From Deltaproteobacteria bacterium (GTDB taxonomy: Bacteria; Desulfobacterota; Binatia; UTPRO1), in assembly GCA_020848745.1 (NCBI GenBank), contig JADLHM010000055.1, positions 1 to 64,000 of the forward strand: DNA of 64,000 bases, in the 5' to 3' direction. This document shows, piece after piece, positions 52,752 through 62,425 of this stretch. The number at the start of each line of letters is the position of its first letter. The first letter of the stretch is position 1. Under the pieces are notes generated by a model. That model had not been told where the DNA came from, made no database searches, and was given only the letters and a program-made list of their open reading frames with translations. Position numbers and translations under genes: made by a program.

Positions 52752-53405
52752 ATGCCGTCGCGCCTCCGCCCCGCACCCGCCGCGGACGACACCCGCGAGC
52801 ACATCATCGACGCCGCCCAGGCGATCTTCGCGCGCGACGGATTCGCCGGGGCGAAGATGCAGGAGATCGCCGATCGCGTCGGCATCCAGCGGCCGAGCCT
52901 CTTCTACCACTTCAAGAACAAGGAGGCGCTGTTCGTGGCCGCGCACGAGCAGGTCTTCGCGAAGATCGAGCCGGTCTTTCGGGAGAGTCTCGCGCCCAAC
53001 GGCGATCCGTTCGTGCAGCTCGACCGGGTGAGCCGCGCCGTACTCGCGGTCATGGCGGAGGAGCCCGACTTCGCGCGTATGATCGCGCGCACGTCGGTCG
53101 ACCGCCATCCCGCGGCCGTGAAGATCGTCCGCACGTACCTCCAGCCGCTGATCGACCTCTCGGTCGATTTCGTCCGTGATGGCCAACGGCGCGGCGTGTT
53201 CGCCGACATCGACCCGTTCTTCTTCACCCTCAACAGCTGGGGCGCGTCGCTGATGTATTTCATCGCCCGCGATCTGCTCGCCCCGGTCGCCAAGCCCACC
53301 GATCCGAAGGACGTCGCCCGGTTCACCACGACACTGTTGCAGATGGGCAATCGTGCCCTCGCACCCAACGAGCGACGCGCGGCCGCCTCGCAGCGCGCGT
53401 CCTAG
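52752..53405 (+). CDS. TetR-family transcriptional regulator of fatty-acid genes
   Basis: A 217-aa TetR-type regulator with the HTH MQEIADRVGIQRPSLFYHFK (about residues 36-55), the common YHFKNKEAL end, and a helical C-terminal domain similar to those of fatty-acid regulators. It is followed after 18 bp by an acyl-CoA dehydrogenase and then a thiolase, so it likely senses an acyl-CoA and controls this operon and itself. Confidence 0.88.
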   Translation: MPSRLRPAPAADDTREHIIDAAQAIFARDGFAGAKMQEIADRVGIQRPSLFYHFKNKEALFVAAHEQVFAKIEPVFRESLAPNGDPFVQLDRVSRAVLAVMAEEPDFARMIARTSVDRHPAAVKIVRTYLQPLIDLSVDFVRDGQRRGVFADIDPFFFTLNSWGASLMYFIARDLLAPVAKPTDPKDVARFTTTLLQMGNRALAPNERRAAASQRAS

Positions 53406-53423
53406 CGCCAGGAGAGCGATTCC

Positions 53424-54563
53424 ATGGAACGCCGAGTCTTCACCCGAGAGCACGAGCTCTTTCGCGAGCAGTTCAAGAAGTTCTGCGAGCGCGAGATCGC
53501 GCCGAACGTCGAGCGCTGGGAAGAGCAGCGCATCGTCGATCGCGAGACCTGGAAGAAGGCGGGAGAGCAGGGCTACCTCTGTCCGACCCTGGAGCCGAAA
53601 TACGGCGGCTCGGGCGTCGATTTCGGCTACGCCGCGATCATCAACGAGGAGATCGTGAAGGCCGGGTCGTCCGGGTTCACCGCCGGACTCCACAGCGACA
53701 TCGTCGTTCCGTACATCGAGAGCTTCGGCAACGAGGCGCAGAAGGCGCGTTGGCTGCCCGGTTGCGCGAGCGGCGACATCATCACCGCCATCGCCATGAC
53801 CGAGCCGAACACGGGCTCCGACCTGGCCGGGATCAAGACGACTGCCGTTCGCGACGGCGACTCGTACATGATCAACGGGCAGAAGACCTTCATCTCGAAC
53901 GGTATCCTCTGCGACCTCGTGATCGTGGCGGCCAAGACCGATCCCGAATCGCGGCACGGCGGCGTGAGTCTGATCGTCGTCGAGAACGGCACGCCCGGCT
54001 TCGAGAAGGGCCGCAAGCTCAACAAGATGGGCATGCACTCGCAGGACACCGCGGAGCTGCATTTCTCCGATTGTCGGGTGCCCGCCGACAACCTGCTCGG
54101 CCAGGAAGGCCAGGGCTTCTACTACTTGATGGAGAAACTCCAGCAGGAGCGGCTCGTGTGCGCGATCGGCGCGCAGGCGGGTGTCGAGACCGTGCTCGGG
54201 GAAACCATCAAGTACACGCAGGAGCGCCAGGCGTTCGGGAAGCCGATCGCCAAGTTCCAGAACACGCAGTTCAAGCTGGCGGAGATCGCGACCGAGGTCG
54301 AGCTCGGCCGCGTCTTCGTCGACCGTCTCATCGACGAGCACATCAAAGGCACCCCCATCATCAAAGAGACGAGCATGGCCAAGTGGTGGGTCACCGAGAT
54401 GTGCAAGCGCAACATCGATCTCTGCCTGCAATTCTACGGCGGCTACGGCTTCATGGAGGAGTATCCCATCTGTCGCGCCTACCGTGACGCCCGCATCCAG
54501 ACGATCTTCGCGGGTACGACCGAGATCATGAAGATCATCATCGCCAAATCCATGGGACTCTAG
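53424..54563 (+). CDS. Acyl-CoA dehydrogenase (long-chain/isovaleryl type)
   Basis: A 379-aa acyl-CoA dehydrogenase: [37 protein letters not shown] (FAD/substrate), [17 protein letters not shown] carrying the helix glutamate expected as catalytic base, and the C-terminal [18 protein letters not shown] then [11 protein letters not shown]. It introduces the 2,3-double bond of acyl-CoA in beta-oxidation, passing electrons to ETF. It lies between tetR and a thiolase, which should act on its downstream products. Confidence 0.93.
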   Translation: MERRVFTREHELFREQFKKFCEREIAPNVERWEEQRIVDRETWKKAGEQGYLCPTLEPKYGGSGVDFGYAAIINEEIVKAGSSGFTAGLHSDIVVPYIESFGNEAQKARWLPGCASGDIITAIAMTEPNTGSDLAGIKTTAVRDGDSYMINGQKTFISNGILCDLVIVAAKTDPESRHGGVSLIVVENGTPGFEKGRKLNKMGMHSQDTAELHFSDCRVPADNLLGQEGQGFYYLMEKLQQERLVCAIGAQAGVETVLGETIKYTQERQAFGKPIAKFQNTQFKLAEIATEVELGRVFVDRLIDEHIKGTPIIKETSMAKWWVTEMCKRNIDLCLQFYGGYGFMEEYPICRAYRDARIQTIFAGTTEIMKIIIAKSMGL

Positions 54564-54589
54564 TCCCGAGCCCGCAAGGAGCCATTCGA

Positions 54590-55777
54590 ATGATCAAGAA
54601 TCCGCGCAAAGTGTCCGTGATCGGCGTCGGCATGACGCAGTTCTTCAAGCCCGGCGAGAAAGACTATCCCGAGCTCAGCAAGCAGGCCGGGGAACAGGCG
54701 CTCAAGGACGCCGGCATCTCGTACGACCTGATCGAGCAGGCCTTCGTCGGCTACGTGTACGGCGAGTCGACCTGCGGACAGCGCGCCGTCTATCAGCTCG
54801 GCCTGACCGGCATCCCCGTCTACAACCTCAACAACAACTGCTCGACGGGCTCGACCGCGCTCTACCTCGCATACCAGGCGATCGCGAGCGGCATGAACGA
54901 GTGCGTGCTCGCACTCGGCTTCGAGAAGATGGAGCGCGGCTCCCTCGGCGCGAAGTTCACCGACCGCACGCATCCCATGGACCAGCACATGCAGGTCATG
55001 ATGTCGATGCAGGGCTTCGAGTCGGCGCCGGCGGCGGCGCAGATGTTCGGGGGCGCCGGCCGCGAGCACATGAAGAAGTACGGCACCACCAAGGAGCAGC
55101 TCGCCAAGGTCGCCGTCAAGAACCGCCGCCACGCGGTCGCCAACCCGCGCTCGCAATTCCGCCAGGCGTCGAGCCTGGAGGAGATCCTGGCCGCGCCGAT
55201 GGTCTTCGAGCCGCTCACCAAGTTCCAGTGCTGTCCGACGTCCGACGGCTCGGCGGCGGCGATTCTCTGCTCCGAGGAGTTCGCCAAGAAGCACGGTGCC
55301 GACAAGGGGATCTCCATCCCCGCCATGACGATGACCACCGACTACCCGACGAGCTTCGAGCAGTCGATGATCAAGATGGTCGGTCAGGACCTCACCCGGG
55401 CCGCCGCCAAGCAGGTGTACGAGCGGAGCGGCCTCGGTCCCGAGGACGTGCAGGTGATCGAGCTGCACGACTGCTTCACGCCGAACGAGCTCATCACCTA
55501 CGAGGGCCTCGGTCTCTGCGGCGAGGGCCAGGCCGGCAAGCTCATCGAGGAGGACCGGACCACGTACGGCGGCACGTGGGTCGTGAACCCGTCGGGTGGC
55601 CTGCTCTCGAAGGGCCATCCGCTCGGGGCGACCGGACTTGCCCAGTGCTTCGAGCTGAACTCGCAGCTCCGTGGGCTCGTCGAGCCCGAGCGCCAGGTGC
55701 AAGGCGCGAAGGTCGCGTTGCAGCACAATCTCGGCCTCGGCGGCGCCTGCGTCATCGCGATGTACAAGAAGGACTAG
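54590..55777 (+). CDS. Thiolase-family protein (SCP-x/lipid-transfer type acetyl-CoA acyltransferase)
   Basis: A 395-aa thiolase-like protein of the SCP2-thiolase branch: [18 protein letters not shown] with the nucleophile Cys near residue 88, [17 protein letters not shown], and [19 protein letters not shown] with the conserved His. It could cleave 3-ketoacyl-CoA, including branched or sterol side chains, or join acyl units. The NEAH box is replaced by HDCF, typical of this branch. Strong terminator after the gene. Confidence 0.9.
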   Translation: MIKNPRKVSVIGVGMTQFFKPGEKDYPELSKQAGEQALKDAGISYDLIEQAFVGYVYGESTCGQRAVYQLGLTGIPVYNLNNNCSTGSTALYLAYQAIASGMNECVLALGFEKMERGSLGAKFTDRTHPMDQHMQVMMSMQGFESAPAAAQMFGGAGREHMKKYGTTKEQLAKVAVKNRRHAVANPRSQFRQASSLEEILAAPMVFEPLTKFQCCPTSDGSAAAILCSEEFAKKHGADKGISIPAMTMTTDYPTSFEQSMIKMVGQDLTRAAAKQVYERSGLGPEDVQVIELHDCFTPNELITYEGLGLCGEGQAGKLIEEDRTTYGGTWVVNPSGGLLSKGHPLGATGLAQCFELNSQLRGLVEPERQVQGAKVALQHNLGLGGACVIAMYKKD

Positions 55778-55800
55778 GGGAGCCGGCGATCCTCGGTTGC

Positions 55801-55841
55801 GACGGCGGCGCGCCGGGCTCGGTGCCCGGCGCGCCGCCGTC
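55801..55841 (+). terminator. Strong rho-independent terminator after the thiolase
   Basis: An 18-bp perfect GC-rich stem (55801-55818 with 55824-55841) with the loop TCGGT, followed by GTTTCGG. It starts 24 bp after the stop and ends the tetR-dehydrogenase-thiolase transcript. Confidence 0.85.
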
Positions 55842-55892
55842 GTTTCGGCGTCGCTTGTGGCCGGTGGACGTTCGCTGCATATAGGTGCGTCC

Positions 55893-57197
55893 ATGGCCGA
55901 GGCGCACGCGGTGTCGTTGGGGGCGACGCTCCCGTTCTGGTCGGTCGCACCCTTCGCGTTGATGCTGCTCGGCATCGCGCTCATCCCGCTGCGGTGGCCG
56001 CACTTCTGGGAGCGCAACGGCAACAAGGGGATCGTGAGCGCGGTCCTCGGGGTTCCGGTCGCGCTCTATGTCGCGACACACGATCCGCACCTCCTCTGGC
56101 ACACGGCGCTCGAGTACGTATCGTTCATCGCGCTCCTCGGCGCGCTCTTCACGATCTCGGGCGGCATCGTCCTGCGCGGAGACCTGCGCGCGACGCCCGG
56201 CATCAACACGACATTCCTCGCGGTCGGCGCGCTCCTCGCGAACGTGATCGGAACGACGGGCGCCAGCATGCTGCTGATCCGGCCGCTCCTCCAGACCAAC
56301 TCCGAGCGCAAGCACGTCGGCCACATCCCGATCCTCTTCATCTTCGTCGTCTCGAACTGCGCGGGGTTGCTGACCCCGCTCGGCGACCCGCCGCTCTTCC
56401 TCGGCTATCTGCGCGGGGTGCCGTTCTTCTGGACGCTGCGCCTGCTCCCCGAATGGCTCTTCGTCGTCTCGATCCTGCTCGTCGTGTTCTATGTGATGGA
56501 TGCGCGGGCGGTCGCGAAGGAGTCTGCCGCGGATCTGCGCCGGGACGTCGCGCGGCAGGTGCCCCTGCAACTCGCCGGCACCATCAACGGCCTCTATCTC
56601 CTCGGCGTCGTGCTGGCGGTGCTGGTGAGCCCGTCGCTCCCGGAGGGACCGGTGCGCGAGGGCGTGCGGCTCGGCGTGATGGCCGCCATGACGGCGCTGT
56701 CGCTCGCGACCACGCCGCAGGCGCTGCGCAAGGAGAACGGCTTCACCTTCGGCCCGATCACGGAGGTGGCCGTGCTCTTCGCGGGCATCTTCGCAACGAT
56801 GGTTCCGGCGCTCGAGATCTTGCGCGTGCGCGGCGCCGAGTTCGGCATCCAGGCGCCGTGGCAATTTTTCTGGCTCTCGGGCTCGCTCTCCTCCTTCCTG
56901 GACAACGCGCCCACGTACCTGACGTTCGCCTCGCTCGCGCAGAGCCTCGGTCCGGGCGCCGACGCCGCCGTGCACCTCGCGGGGGGGCCGGTTTCCGCGA
57001 CCCTGCTCACCGCCATCTCCGCCGGCTCGGTGCTCATGGGCGCCAACAGCTACATCGGCAACGGTCCGAACTTCATGGTGAAGGCGATCGCCGAGGAGCA
57101 GGGCGTCGCGATGCCGAGCTTCGGCGGCTACATGGTCTGGTCGGGCGCGATCCTGATCCCGATCTTCGTCGTGATGACATTCCTGTTCTTCGCGTGA
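55893..57197 (+). CDS. Na+/H+ antiporter or citrate-type transporter (NhaD/ArsB-like)
   Basis: A 434-aa polytopic membrane protein of the ion-transporter superfamily. It has about ten to twelve helices, with TTGASMLLIRPLLQTNSER, the hairpin-like NCAGLLTPLGDPPLFLG and the second repeat SSFLDNAPTYLTFASLAQ. The same two-repeat layout is seen in NhaD sodium/proton antiporters and citrate transporters. Substrate is not certain; NhaD is most likely. ATG 55893 follows the terminator region; 7 bp separate it from the next gene. Confidence 0.85.
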   Translation: MAEAHAVSLGATLPFWSVAPFALMLLGIALIPLRWPHFWERNGNKGIVSAVLGVPVALYVATHDPHLLWHTALEYVSFIALLGALFTISGGIVLRGDLRATPGINTTFLAVGALLANVIGTTGASMLLIRPLLQTNSERKHVGHIPILFIFVVSNCAGLLTPLGDPPLFLGYLRGVPFFWTLRLLPEWLFVVSILLVVFYVMDARAVAKESAADLRRDVARQVPLQLAGTINGLYLLGVVLAVLVSPSLPEGPVREGVRLGVMAAMTALSLATTPQALRKENGFTFGPITEVAVLFAGIFATMVPALEILRVRGAEFGIQAPWQFFWLSGSLSSFLDNAPTYLTFASLAQSLGPGADAAVHLAGGPVSATLLTAISAGSVLMGANSYIGNGPNFMVKAIAEEQGVAMPSFGGYMVWSGAILIPIFVVMTFLFFA

Positions 57198-57204
57198 GGC
57201 CGCG

Positions 57205-57885
57205 ATGAGCTACGAGCGCGGCGCCATCGTCCTGCTACGCCTGAGCGGCTTCGCCGTGCTGGTGCTCTCGGTCGTCATGCTGGCGGCCTTCCCGACCGCG
57301 CCGCTCGAGCGGAACGTGCCGGGCTTCGTGAGCCCGGTCGTCGGCTTCGAGCTCGCTTCGAGCCCCGAGCACGTCTTCGGAATCCTCGGAGCGCCGGACG
57401 ACCCCGCGCGTCCGGCGGCGGTCGCGGGGATGGATCGCGGCAATCGCATCGACCTCCTCTTCATGATCGCGTACCCGGCCCTGTACCTCGGCATCGTGCT
57501 GCTGCTCCGCGCGCGCGGTCGTCTCGCGGGCGGCATCGGACAGGTCGCGATGCTGCTGCCGAGCGTGATGTGGCTCGGCGACCTCTTCGAGAACCGCGAG
57601 CTGTTCGTGCTCGCCGGGCTCACCGACCCGGCCGCCATGACGGACGCGCTCGCACGCTTGCGCGTATTCACGCTCGTGAAATGGTACGCGATCTTCGGGG
57701 CGTCCGCGCTCGTCGCCTACCCGATCTGGCGACAGGCGAGCTGGTGGCGGTGGGCGGGTGTCGCGTTCGGGCTTGCAGCCGCCGTCGGCTTCGCGTCCGT
57801 GATCGCGCTTCCCGCGATCGAGCTTGCGGCGTATCTTCTGTCGCTGGCCTGGCTCGTCACCTGGGTGTACTCCATGCGGGCGTGA
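57205..57885 (+). CDS. Conserved membrane protein of unknown function
   Basis: A 226-aa protein with about six membrane helices: LSGFAVLVLSVVMLAAF, IDLLFMIAYPALYLGIVLLL, IGQVAMLLPSVMWLGDLFEN and VFTLVKWYAIFGASALVAY among them. No motif that names a function; the loop between the first and second helices is large. It starts 7 bp after the antiporter stop and its TGA overlaps the cupin start (GTGA), so three genes form an operon. Confidence 0.65.
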   Translation: MSYERGAIVLLRLSGFAVLVLSVVMLAAFPTAPLERNVPGFVSPVVGFELASSPEHVFGILGAPDDPARPAAVAGMDRGNRIDLLFMIAYPALYLGIVLLLRARGRLAGGIGQVAMLLPSVMWLGDLFENRELFVLAGLTDPAAMTDALARLRVFTLVKWYAIFGASALVAYPIWRQASWWRWAGVAFGLAAAVGFASVIALPAIELAAYLLSLAWLVTWVYSMRA

Positions 57886-58394
57886 GCGACGCCGCGTTCT
57901 GGATCGAGCGCCTCGACCTCCGACCGCACCCCGAGGGCGGCTATTTCCGCGAGACGTATCGGGCGGCCGAGAGCATCGCCGCGTCGGCGCTGCCGCCGCG
58001 CTTCGGCGGCGGGCGCGCCTTTGCGACGGCGATCTACTTCCTCCTGACGCGCGATGCGTTCTCGGCGTTCCATCGCATTCGTTCCGACGAGATATGGCAC
58101 TTCTACGCCGGGCAGAGCGTCACGCTGGCGATCCTCGAGGACGTCGGTGGAGGTCGCCTCACGATCGCGAGCCTCGGCCGCGACCCGGCGCGGGGGGAGC
58201 GTCCGCAGATCGTCGTGCCGGCCGGCGCGTGGTTCGGCGCCGAGGTCGCCCCCGCGGGGACCTACGCCCTCGTCGGCTGCACCGTGGCGCCCGGGTTCGA
58301 CTTCGCCGACTTCGATCTCGCCGAGCGCGCGGCGCTCCTGGCGCGGTACCCGCGGCACCGCGGCGTGATCGAGCGGCTGACCCGGATCGGCTGA
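57882..58394 (+). CDS. DUF985 (cupin_5) family protein
   Basis: A 170-aa cupin-fold protein. It has the family opening WIERLDLRPHPEGGYFRETY, RAFATAIYFLLTRDAFSAFH, then SDEIWHFYAGQSVTLAIL and VPAGAWFGAEVAP, the two beta-helix turns of the cupin barrel, with a metal-like His in EIWHFY. The function is unknown; some relatives act on sugars or polyketides. GTG start overlaps the upstream stop. Confidence 0.85.
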   Translation: MSDAAFWIERLDLRPHPEGGYFRETYRAAESIAASALPPRFGGGRAFATAIYFLLTRDAFSAFHRIRSDEIWHFYAGQSVTLAILEDVGGGRLTIASLGRDPARGERPQIVVPAGAWFGAEVAPAGTYALVGCTVAPGFDFADFDLAERAALLARYPRHRGVIERLTRIG

Positions 58395-58475
58395 TCCGGC
58401 GCGGCGGGCTGTCCGCCTCGCATCCTCATCGCGTCGAGGAGTCCTCGGATCGTCGTCCGGCGCGGCCTGTCGGCG

Positions 58476-59888
58476 TCATCCGAGCTCGGCGGCGACCCGT
58501 AGCTCGCGGAACGACTCCTCGATCGCGAGCACGAACTCGTGCAGGTCGGGAACGAGGTCCCAGTCGGCGATGAAACCCCAGCAGAGACGGCCGGCGTAGC
58601 TGAAGAGGGCGACTCCCAGCGCCTGGTTCGGGAGGAGCGCCAGCATCGGGTAGCACTCGCGGAGCTCGGCGCCGAGAAGGTAGAGCGGAATCTGCGGACC
58701 CGGCACGTTCGTCACGACCAGGTTGAACGGACGCGAGCGCGTGCTGAGGCGGACCGCCGACGAGAGCAGGGTCGTGCTGGTCCACTCGCTCACGGCGGCG
58801 AGGACGCGCGCACCGAGCGTCTGGCGGGACTCCTTGAGGCGCGCGGTATTGGCGCGGACCTTGTCGAGCCGCCGGCGCGGGTCGCGCTCGGCGACCGGCA
58901 GCTCGGTGATCCAGAGCGCGATCTGGTTCCCGAGCGTTCCGCGCTGCTCGTCGGTGCGGATGCTGACAGGGATGCTCGCGCGCAGCTCCAGGACGTCGAC
59001 GTTCACGCGCCGGTCTTCGAGGAACGTGCGGAGCGCCCCCGACACCGTCGCGAGCACGACATCGTTGACGGTGCCGCCGAGGCGGTCTTTCACGGCCTTG
59101 ACGGCGTCGAGATCGAGGGGAAGCCAGTCGTAGCGCCGGTGCGGACCGATCGGCAGGTTGATCGGCGTCGGCGACGCGGGGCGCGCGGCGACGCCGAGGG
59201 TCTCCCCGAGCGCGCTCAGGGCCTCCCAGAAGCCGGCGAGGATGCGGGTCGGCGCGGTGAACGCACAGGGCGCCTCCCACAGGAAATCGAGCGGCTCGCG
59301 GAGCCGGCGCAGCCATTCGTCGCGGAAGATCTGAAGGGGTGTCGGCGCCGGACGGGGAATCCAGCGCGGTCCCTGGGTGAATTCCGCCGACGGCGTCGGG
59401 TTCAGCAGCACCGCCAGGAGATCGACGCCGGAGACGCCGTCGACCATACAGTGGTGGGTCTTGGCGACGAGCGCGAAGCGGTGTCCCTCGAGGCCTTCCA
59501 CCACCCAGATCTCCCAGAGCGGCTTCGCGCGGTCGAGCTGCTGGGAGACGATGCGAGCCGCGAGCCGCTTCAGCTGCCGTTCGTCACCCGGACGCGGCAG
59601 GCTCGCGTGGCGGACGTGGTAGTGGATGTTGAAGTGCTCGTCGTCGACCCACACCAGGCGGTTTCCGAGCGGCACCGTGGTGAGCCGCTGGCGGTAGCGC
59701 GGGATCAGGTGCAACCGCGACTCGATGTAGGTGCGGATCGTGTCGATGTCGATGCCGCCATCGGGTCCCGACAGCGGAGCCGCGTCCAGCACCAGCACGG
59801 CGGCGACGTGCTGATGGGTGGTCGGGCTCTCGATCGCGAGAAACGAGTTGTCGACGACGGACAGGCGGTCGAAGGCGTAGCTTTGCAT
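58476..59888 (-). CDS. Wax ester synthase/diacylglycerol acyltransferase (WS/DGAT)
   Basis: A 470-aa acyltransferase with the HHxxxDG active site in KTHHCMVDGVSGVDLLAV (about residue 140), a PLWEIWVVEGL motif just before it, NDVVLATVSGALRTFL and NVPGPQIPLYLLGA at the end. Bacterial WS/DGATs join acyl-CoA to long alcohols or diacylglycerol for neutral-lipid storage. It fits the acyl-CoA genes nearby. Sequence starts at the family-like YAFDRLSVVDNSFLAIE. Confidence 0.92.
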   Translation of the reverse strand: MQSYAFDRLSVVDNSFLAIESPTTHQHVAAVLVLDAAPLSGPDGGIDIDTIRTYIESRLHLIPRYRQRLTTVPLGNRLVWVDDEHFNIHYHVRHASLPRPGDERQLKRLAARIVSQQLDRAKPLWEIWVVEGLEGHRFALVAKTHHCMVDGVSGVDLLAVLLNPTPSAEFTQGPRWIPRPAPTPLQIFRDEWLRRLREPLDFLWEAPCAFTAPTRILAGFWEALSALGETLGVAARPASPTPINLPIGPHRRYDWLPLDLDAVKAVKDRLGGTVNDVVLATVSGALRTFLEDRRVNVDVLELRASIPVSIRTDEQRGTLGNQIALWITELPVAERDPRRRLDKVRANTARLKESRQTLGARVLAAVSEWTSTTLLSSAVRLSTRSRPFNLVVTNVPGPQIPLYLLGAELRECYPMLALLPNQALGVALFSYAGRLCWGFIADWDLVPDLHEFVLAIEESFRELRVAAELG

Positions 59889-59969
59889 GGCGGCGGGCTC
59901 CGGTGGCCGTGGTTTCGGCCCGCTACTATAGCCGAGGCGCCGGCCGCTTGGCTCCCCCGGATCGGCGGG

Positions 59970-60251
59970 CTAGAAGACGCCGGCGATGACCTCGAACGGC
60001 AGGGCGACGAGGTCGAGGATCAGGGTGAACGGGACGAGCGGCACCTTTGCGACGGGGTGTACGTCGAGGTCGAGCGCGGTCTTGGTGGCGACGAAGATGT
60101 ACTCGTCGTTGTAGCCGCGCCGGTCCTCGTAGCGACCGCGGTCGTAGCGATCGGCGAACGTGGGCGTGGCGGGGGTCGCCGCGAGCAGGGCGAGGGCGAG
60201 CAGCGGCGCGGCACAGCGGCGGAGCACGGCGGAACGGGAATGGACGGACAT
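59970..60251 (-). CDS. Small exported protein
   Basis: A 93-aa protein with a signal peptide (APLLALALLAATPATPTFA) and a short mature part ending in VPLVPFTLILDLVALPFEV, a hydrophobic segment that could insert in a membrane. A Tyr/Arg/Asp-rich stretch (DRYDRGRYEDRRGYNDEY) separates the two. No family recognised. ATG 60251 has GGAGGA upstream. Confidence 0.65.
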   Translation of the reverse strand: MSVHSRSAVLRRCAAPLLALALLAATPATPTFADRYDRGRYEDRRGYNDEYIFVATKTALDLDVHPVAKVPLVPFTLILDLVALPFEVIAGVF

Positions 60252-60271
60252 CGGATCCTCCTCGAGTGGGT

Positions 60272-60736
60272 TCACGCCCGGGCCCGGGGTCGCAACACGA
60301 CCACCGGAATCGGACGCGCGGTGAGCAGCGCGTAACGCGTGTAGAACGGGTTGGACGCGGTGAGTATCGGCCAGAGACGCCGGCGCTCGTCGGGATCGGC
60401 GGCGTGCGCGACGATCGGCACGCGGTTCGCGCCGACCTGCACGACCGCCTCGGGCCGCGCCTTGAGGTTCAACCACCATGCCGGGTGGCGATCGGCGCCG
60501 CCGTTGGAGGCCACCACGACGAAATCCTCGCCGTCGGGAACGTAGGTGAGCGCCACGGTGCGCTGGGTGCCCGAGCGGCGACCGGTCGTCGTCAGCAGGA
60601 GGCTCGCGAGGCCGACGGCGCGATGGCCGATCAAGCCGCGTGACAGACGATAGAGGCGTGTGTGTACGCGGCTGACGACCTTCCAGAGGCCGCTCTCACC
60701 GACGAGCTTCAACGCGCGCCGCGCGCCCTCCTGCAT
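60272..60736 (-). CDS. Deazaflavin (F420)-dependent nitroreductase family protein
   Basis: A 154-aa protein of the Ddn/DUF385 group with the split-beta-barrel pattern LLTTTGRRSGTQRTVALTYV, then DFVVVASNGGADRHPAWWLN and LKARPEAVVQVG. Characterised relatives are F420H2-dependent quinone or nitro reductases, so the cell may make F420. ATG 60736 is chosen; an upstream TTG (60772) is weaker. Confidence 0.85.
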   Translation of the reverse strand: MQEGARRALKLVGESGLWKVVSRVHTRLYRLSRGLIGHRAVGLASLLLTTTGRRSGTQRTVALTYVPDGEDFVVVASNGGADRHPAWWLNLKARPEAVVQVGANRVPIVAHAADPDERRRLWPILTASNPFYTRYALLTARPIPVVVLRPRARA

Positions 60737-60849
60737 GCGCGCGGTTGTGGCAGCCCGTTCCGGGCGGCGCAAGCTGGCCGAGGGCGGAATCGCCTTGACG
60801 ACGCCGAGGGGCGAGCAGTAGCTTGCCGCTCTCGCGCCGAGACTCGCGC

Positions 60850-60999
60850 ATGAACCGGAAGACTTTCAGTGCCGCCTACGACGCTCCCGTCCTGCGCGCC
60901 GCGCGCGCCGTGCGCGGCGACGTGACGGAGGTCGACGGCGATCAGCTCGTGGCGGCCGCCCGCGGCGCGCCGGAGCGGCGGAGCTTCCCCACCTCGTAG
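60850..60999 (+). CDS. Possible 49-aa protein of unknown function
   Basis: An ATG-started frame (MNRKTFSAAYDAPVLRA onward) in the 260-bp gap between the F420-family gene and enoyl-CoA hydratase. It ends 33 bp before the hydratase start. It shows no domain and no good ribosome site; coding is plausible but unproven. No other feature is seen in this gap. Confidence 0.25.
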   Translation: MNRKTFSAAYDAPVLRAARAVRGDVTEVDGDQLVAAARGAPERRSFPTS

Positions 61000-61032
61000 C
61001 GGCGTGCCGTTCCGGCGCGCAGGAGACCGACC

Positions 61033-61884
61033 ATGAGCCTCGTTCTCACCGAGAAGCCGCGTCCGCACGTGACCGTCGTGCGCTTGAACCGCCCGCATCG
61101 CCTGAACGCCATGTCGTTCGACCTGATGACGGCGCTCTACGAGACGCTGCGTCTGGTCGCCGCCGACAACGCCGCGTGGGTCGTCGTGCTGACCGGCGAG
61201 GGGCGCGGCTTCTGCTCCGGCCTCGACCTCGAGGATCCCGGCATGATCCCCGGCATCGACGACATGTCGCTCGCACGGATCGGCATGTTGGCGATGGGCC
61301 ATTTCTCCCGCATCGTGCCGGCGCTCCGCGATCTGCCGCAGCCGGTGATCGCCGCGATCAACGGGCCCGCGTACGGCGGCGGCATGTGCCTCTCGCTCGG
61401 CGCCGACGTGCGCTTCGCCGCGGCCTCGGCCGAGTTCAACGCCACGGGGATCGTGAACGGCCTCACCTCGACCGAGCTCGGCGCGAGCTGGCTTCTGCCG
61501 CGCTTGATCGGAGCATCGCGGGCCAACGATCTCCTGCTGACGGGTCGCAAGGTCGGCGCCGAGGAGGCCGAGCGCATCGGGCTCGTGTCGCGCGTCGTCC
61601 CCGACGGAGCCGTCGTCGACGTGGCGATCGAGGCGGCCGAGCGCATGTGCGAGTTCAGCGCTTTCGGCCTGCAGATGACGAAGAAGGTGTGCTGGGCGAA
61701 CCTCGAGACGACGAGCCTGACGGCCGCGGTCGACCTCGAGGACCGCAATCAACTGCTGCTCGGCAACACGGAGAATCTGGTCGAATGCATCCGGGCCCGG
61801 CGCGAGAACCGCAAGCCTGTCTACACCGATATGCCCCGGCGGGACGTCGCGGAGCATGCCGCGAGCCATCCGCCGAAGTACTGA
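61033..61884 (+). CDS. Enoyl-CoA hydratase/isomerase (crotonase family)
   Basis: A 283-aa crotonase. NRPHRLNAMSFDLM at the start, GEGRGFCSGLDLED for the first oxyanion loop, PAYGGGMCLSLGADVRFAA with the second backbone-NH Gly, and the active acid/base region SAEFNATGIVNGL. The usual hydratase Glu pair is partly altered, so it may be a hydratase, isomerase or related enzyme. AGGAG before ATG 61033. Confidence 0.88.
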   Translation: MSLVLTEKPRPHVTVVRLNRPHRLNAMSFDLMTALYETLRLVAADNAAWVVVLTGEGRGFCSGLDLEDPGMIPGIDDMSLARIGMLAMGHFSRIVPALRDLPQPVIAAINGPAYGGGMCLSLGADVRFAAASAEFNATGIVNGLTSTELGASWLLPRLIGASRANDLLLTGRKVGAEEAERIGLVSRVVPDGAVVDVAIEAAERMCEFSAFGLQMTKKVCWANLETTSLTAAVDLEDRNQLLLGNTENLVECIRARRENRKPVYTDMPRRDVAEHAASHPPKY

Positions 61885-61912
61885 CGGGACGGCGTCCGTC
61901 GAGTCCCGTCAC

Positions 61913-62356
61913 TCAGGGTTTCACGGCCGCGGGCTCGCCCGCGAGCGTGGCGCCGGCGTCGAGTGCGAGCAGGCGGACGCGCCCGCTCGCGACCAGCGTC
62001 CCGTCGGTCGTGCGCGCGTCGGCCTGCCAGAGCTGCGAACGGCGCCCGCGTGTCAGTGGACGCGCCGTCACGGTGATCCGCCCCTCGCGGACCGCGTGGA
62101 TGAAGCTCGTGTGGTTCTCCACGCCGACGACGGCCTGGCGGCGCGGCATGGCGGCCAGGGCGGCGCCGATCGAGCAGGCCGTCTCGACGGCAGTGCAGTG
62201 CATGCCCCCGTGCACGATGCCGTAGGGCTGGCGGTGACGGTCGTCGACGTCGTACTCGAGCACGACCTCATCGGGCCCGCTGTGGACGACGCGGATCCCG
62301 AGCGTCGCGTCGAGCCCGCCCGCGGGACCGACGAGTCGCGTTGATTCGGAGGACAC
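61913..62356 (-). CDS. PaaI-type hotdog thioesterase
   Basis: A 147-aa hotdog thioesterase: LDATLGIRVVHSGPDEVVLE, then YGIVHGGMHCTAVETACSI with the HGG motif and the helix of the active site, and NHTSFIHAVREGRITVTARP. This is the PaaI/4HBT order; it releases free acids from aryl- or acyl-CoA. GTG start at 62356; no strong ribosome site. Convergent with enoyl-CoA hydratase. Confidence 0.85.
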   Translation of the reverse strand: MSSESTRLVGPAGGLDATLGIRVVHSGPDEVVLEYDVDDRHRQPYGIVHGGMHCTAVETACSIGAALAAMPRRQAVVGVENHTSFIHAVREGRITVTARPLTRGRRSQLWQADARTTDGTLVASGRVRLLALDAGATLAGEPAAVKP

Positions 62357-62425
62357 GCCGAGGTAGTGGCGCGGGCGAAGGGTTAACGCAAGCGCCGCGG
62401 CGCGCGGCGCCGGAGGGAGCGAGGG

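Noticed and set aside
58396-58466. CCGGCGCGGC direct repeat (58396 and 58457) between the DUF985 and WS/DGAT genes
   Set aside because: Short GC-rich repeat in an 81-bp convergent gap; expected by chance at this composition.
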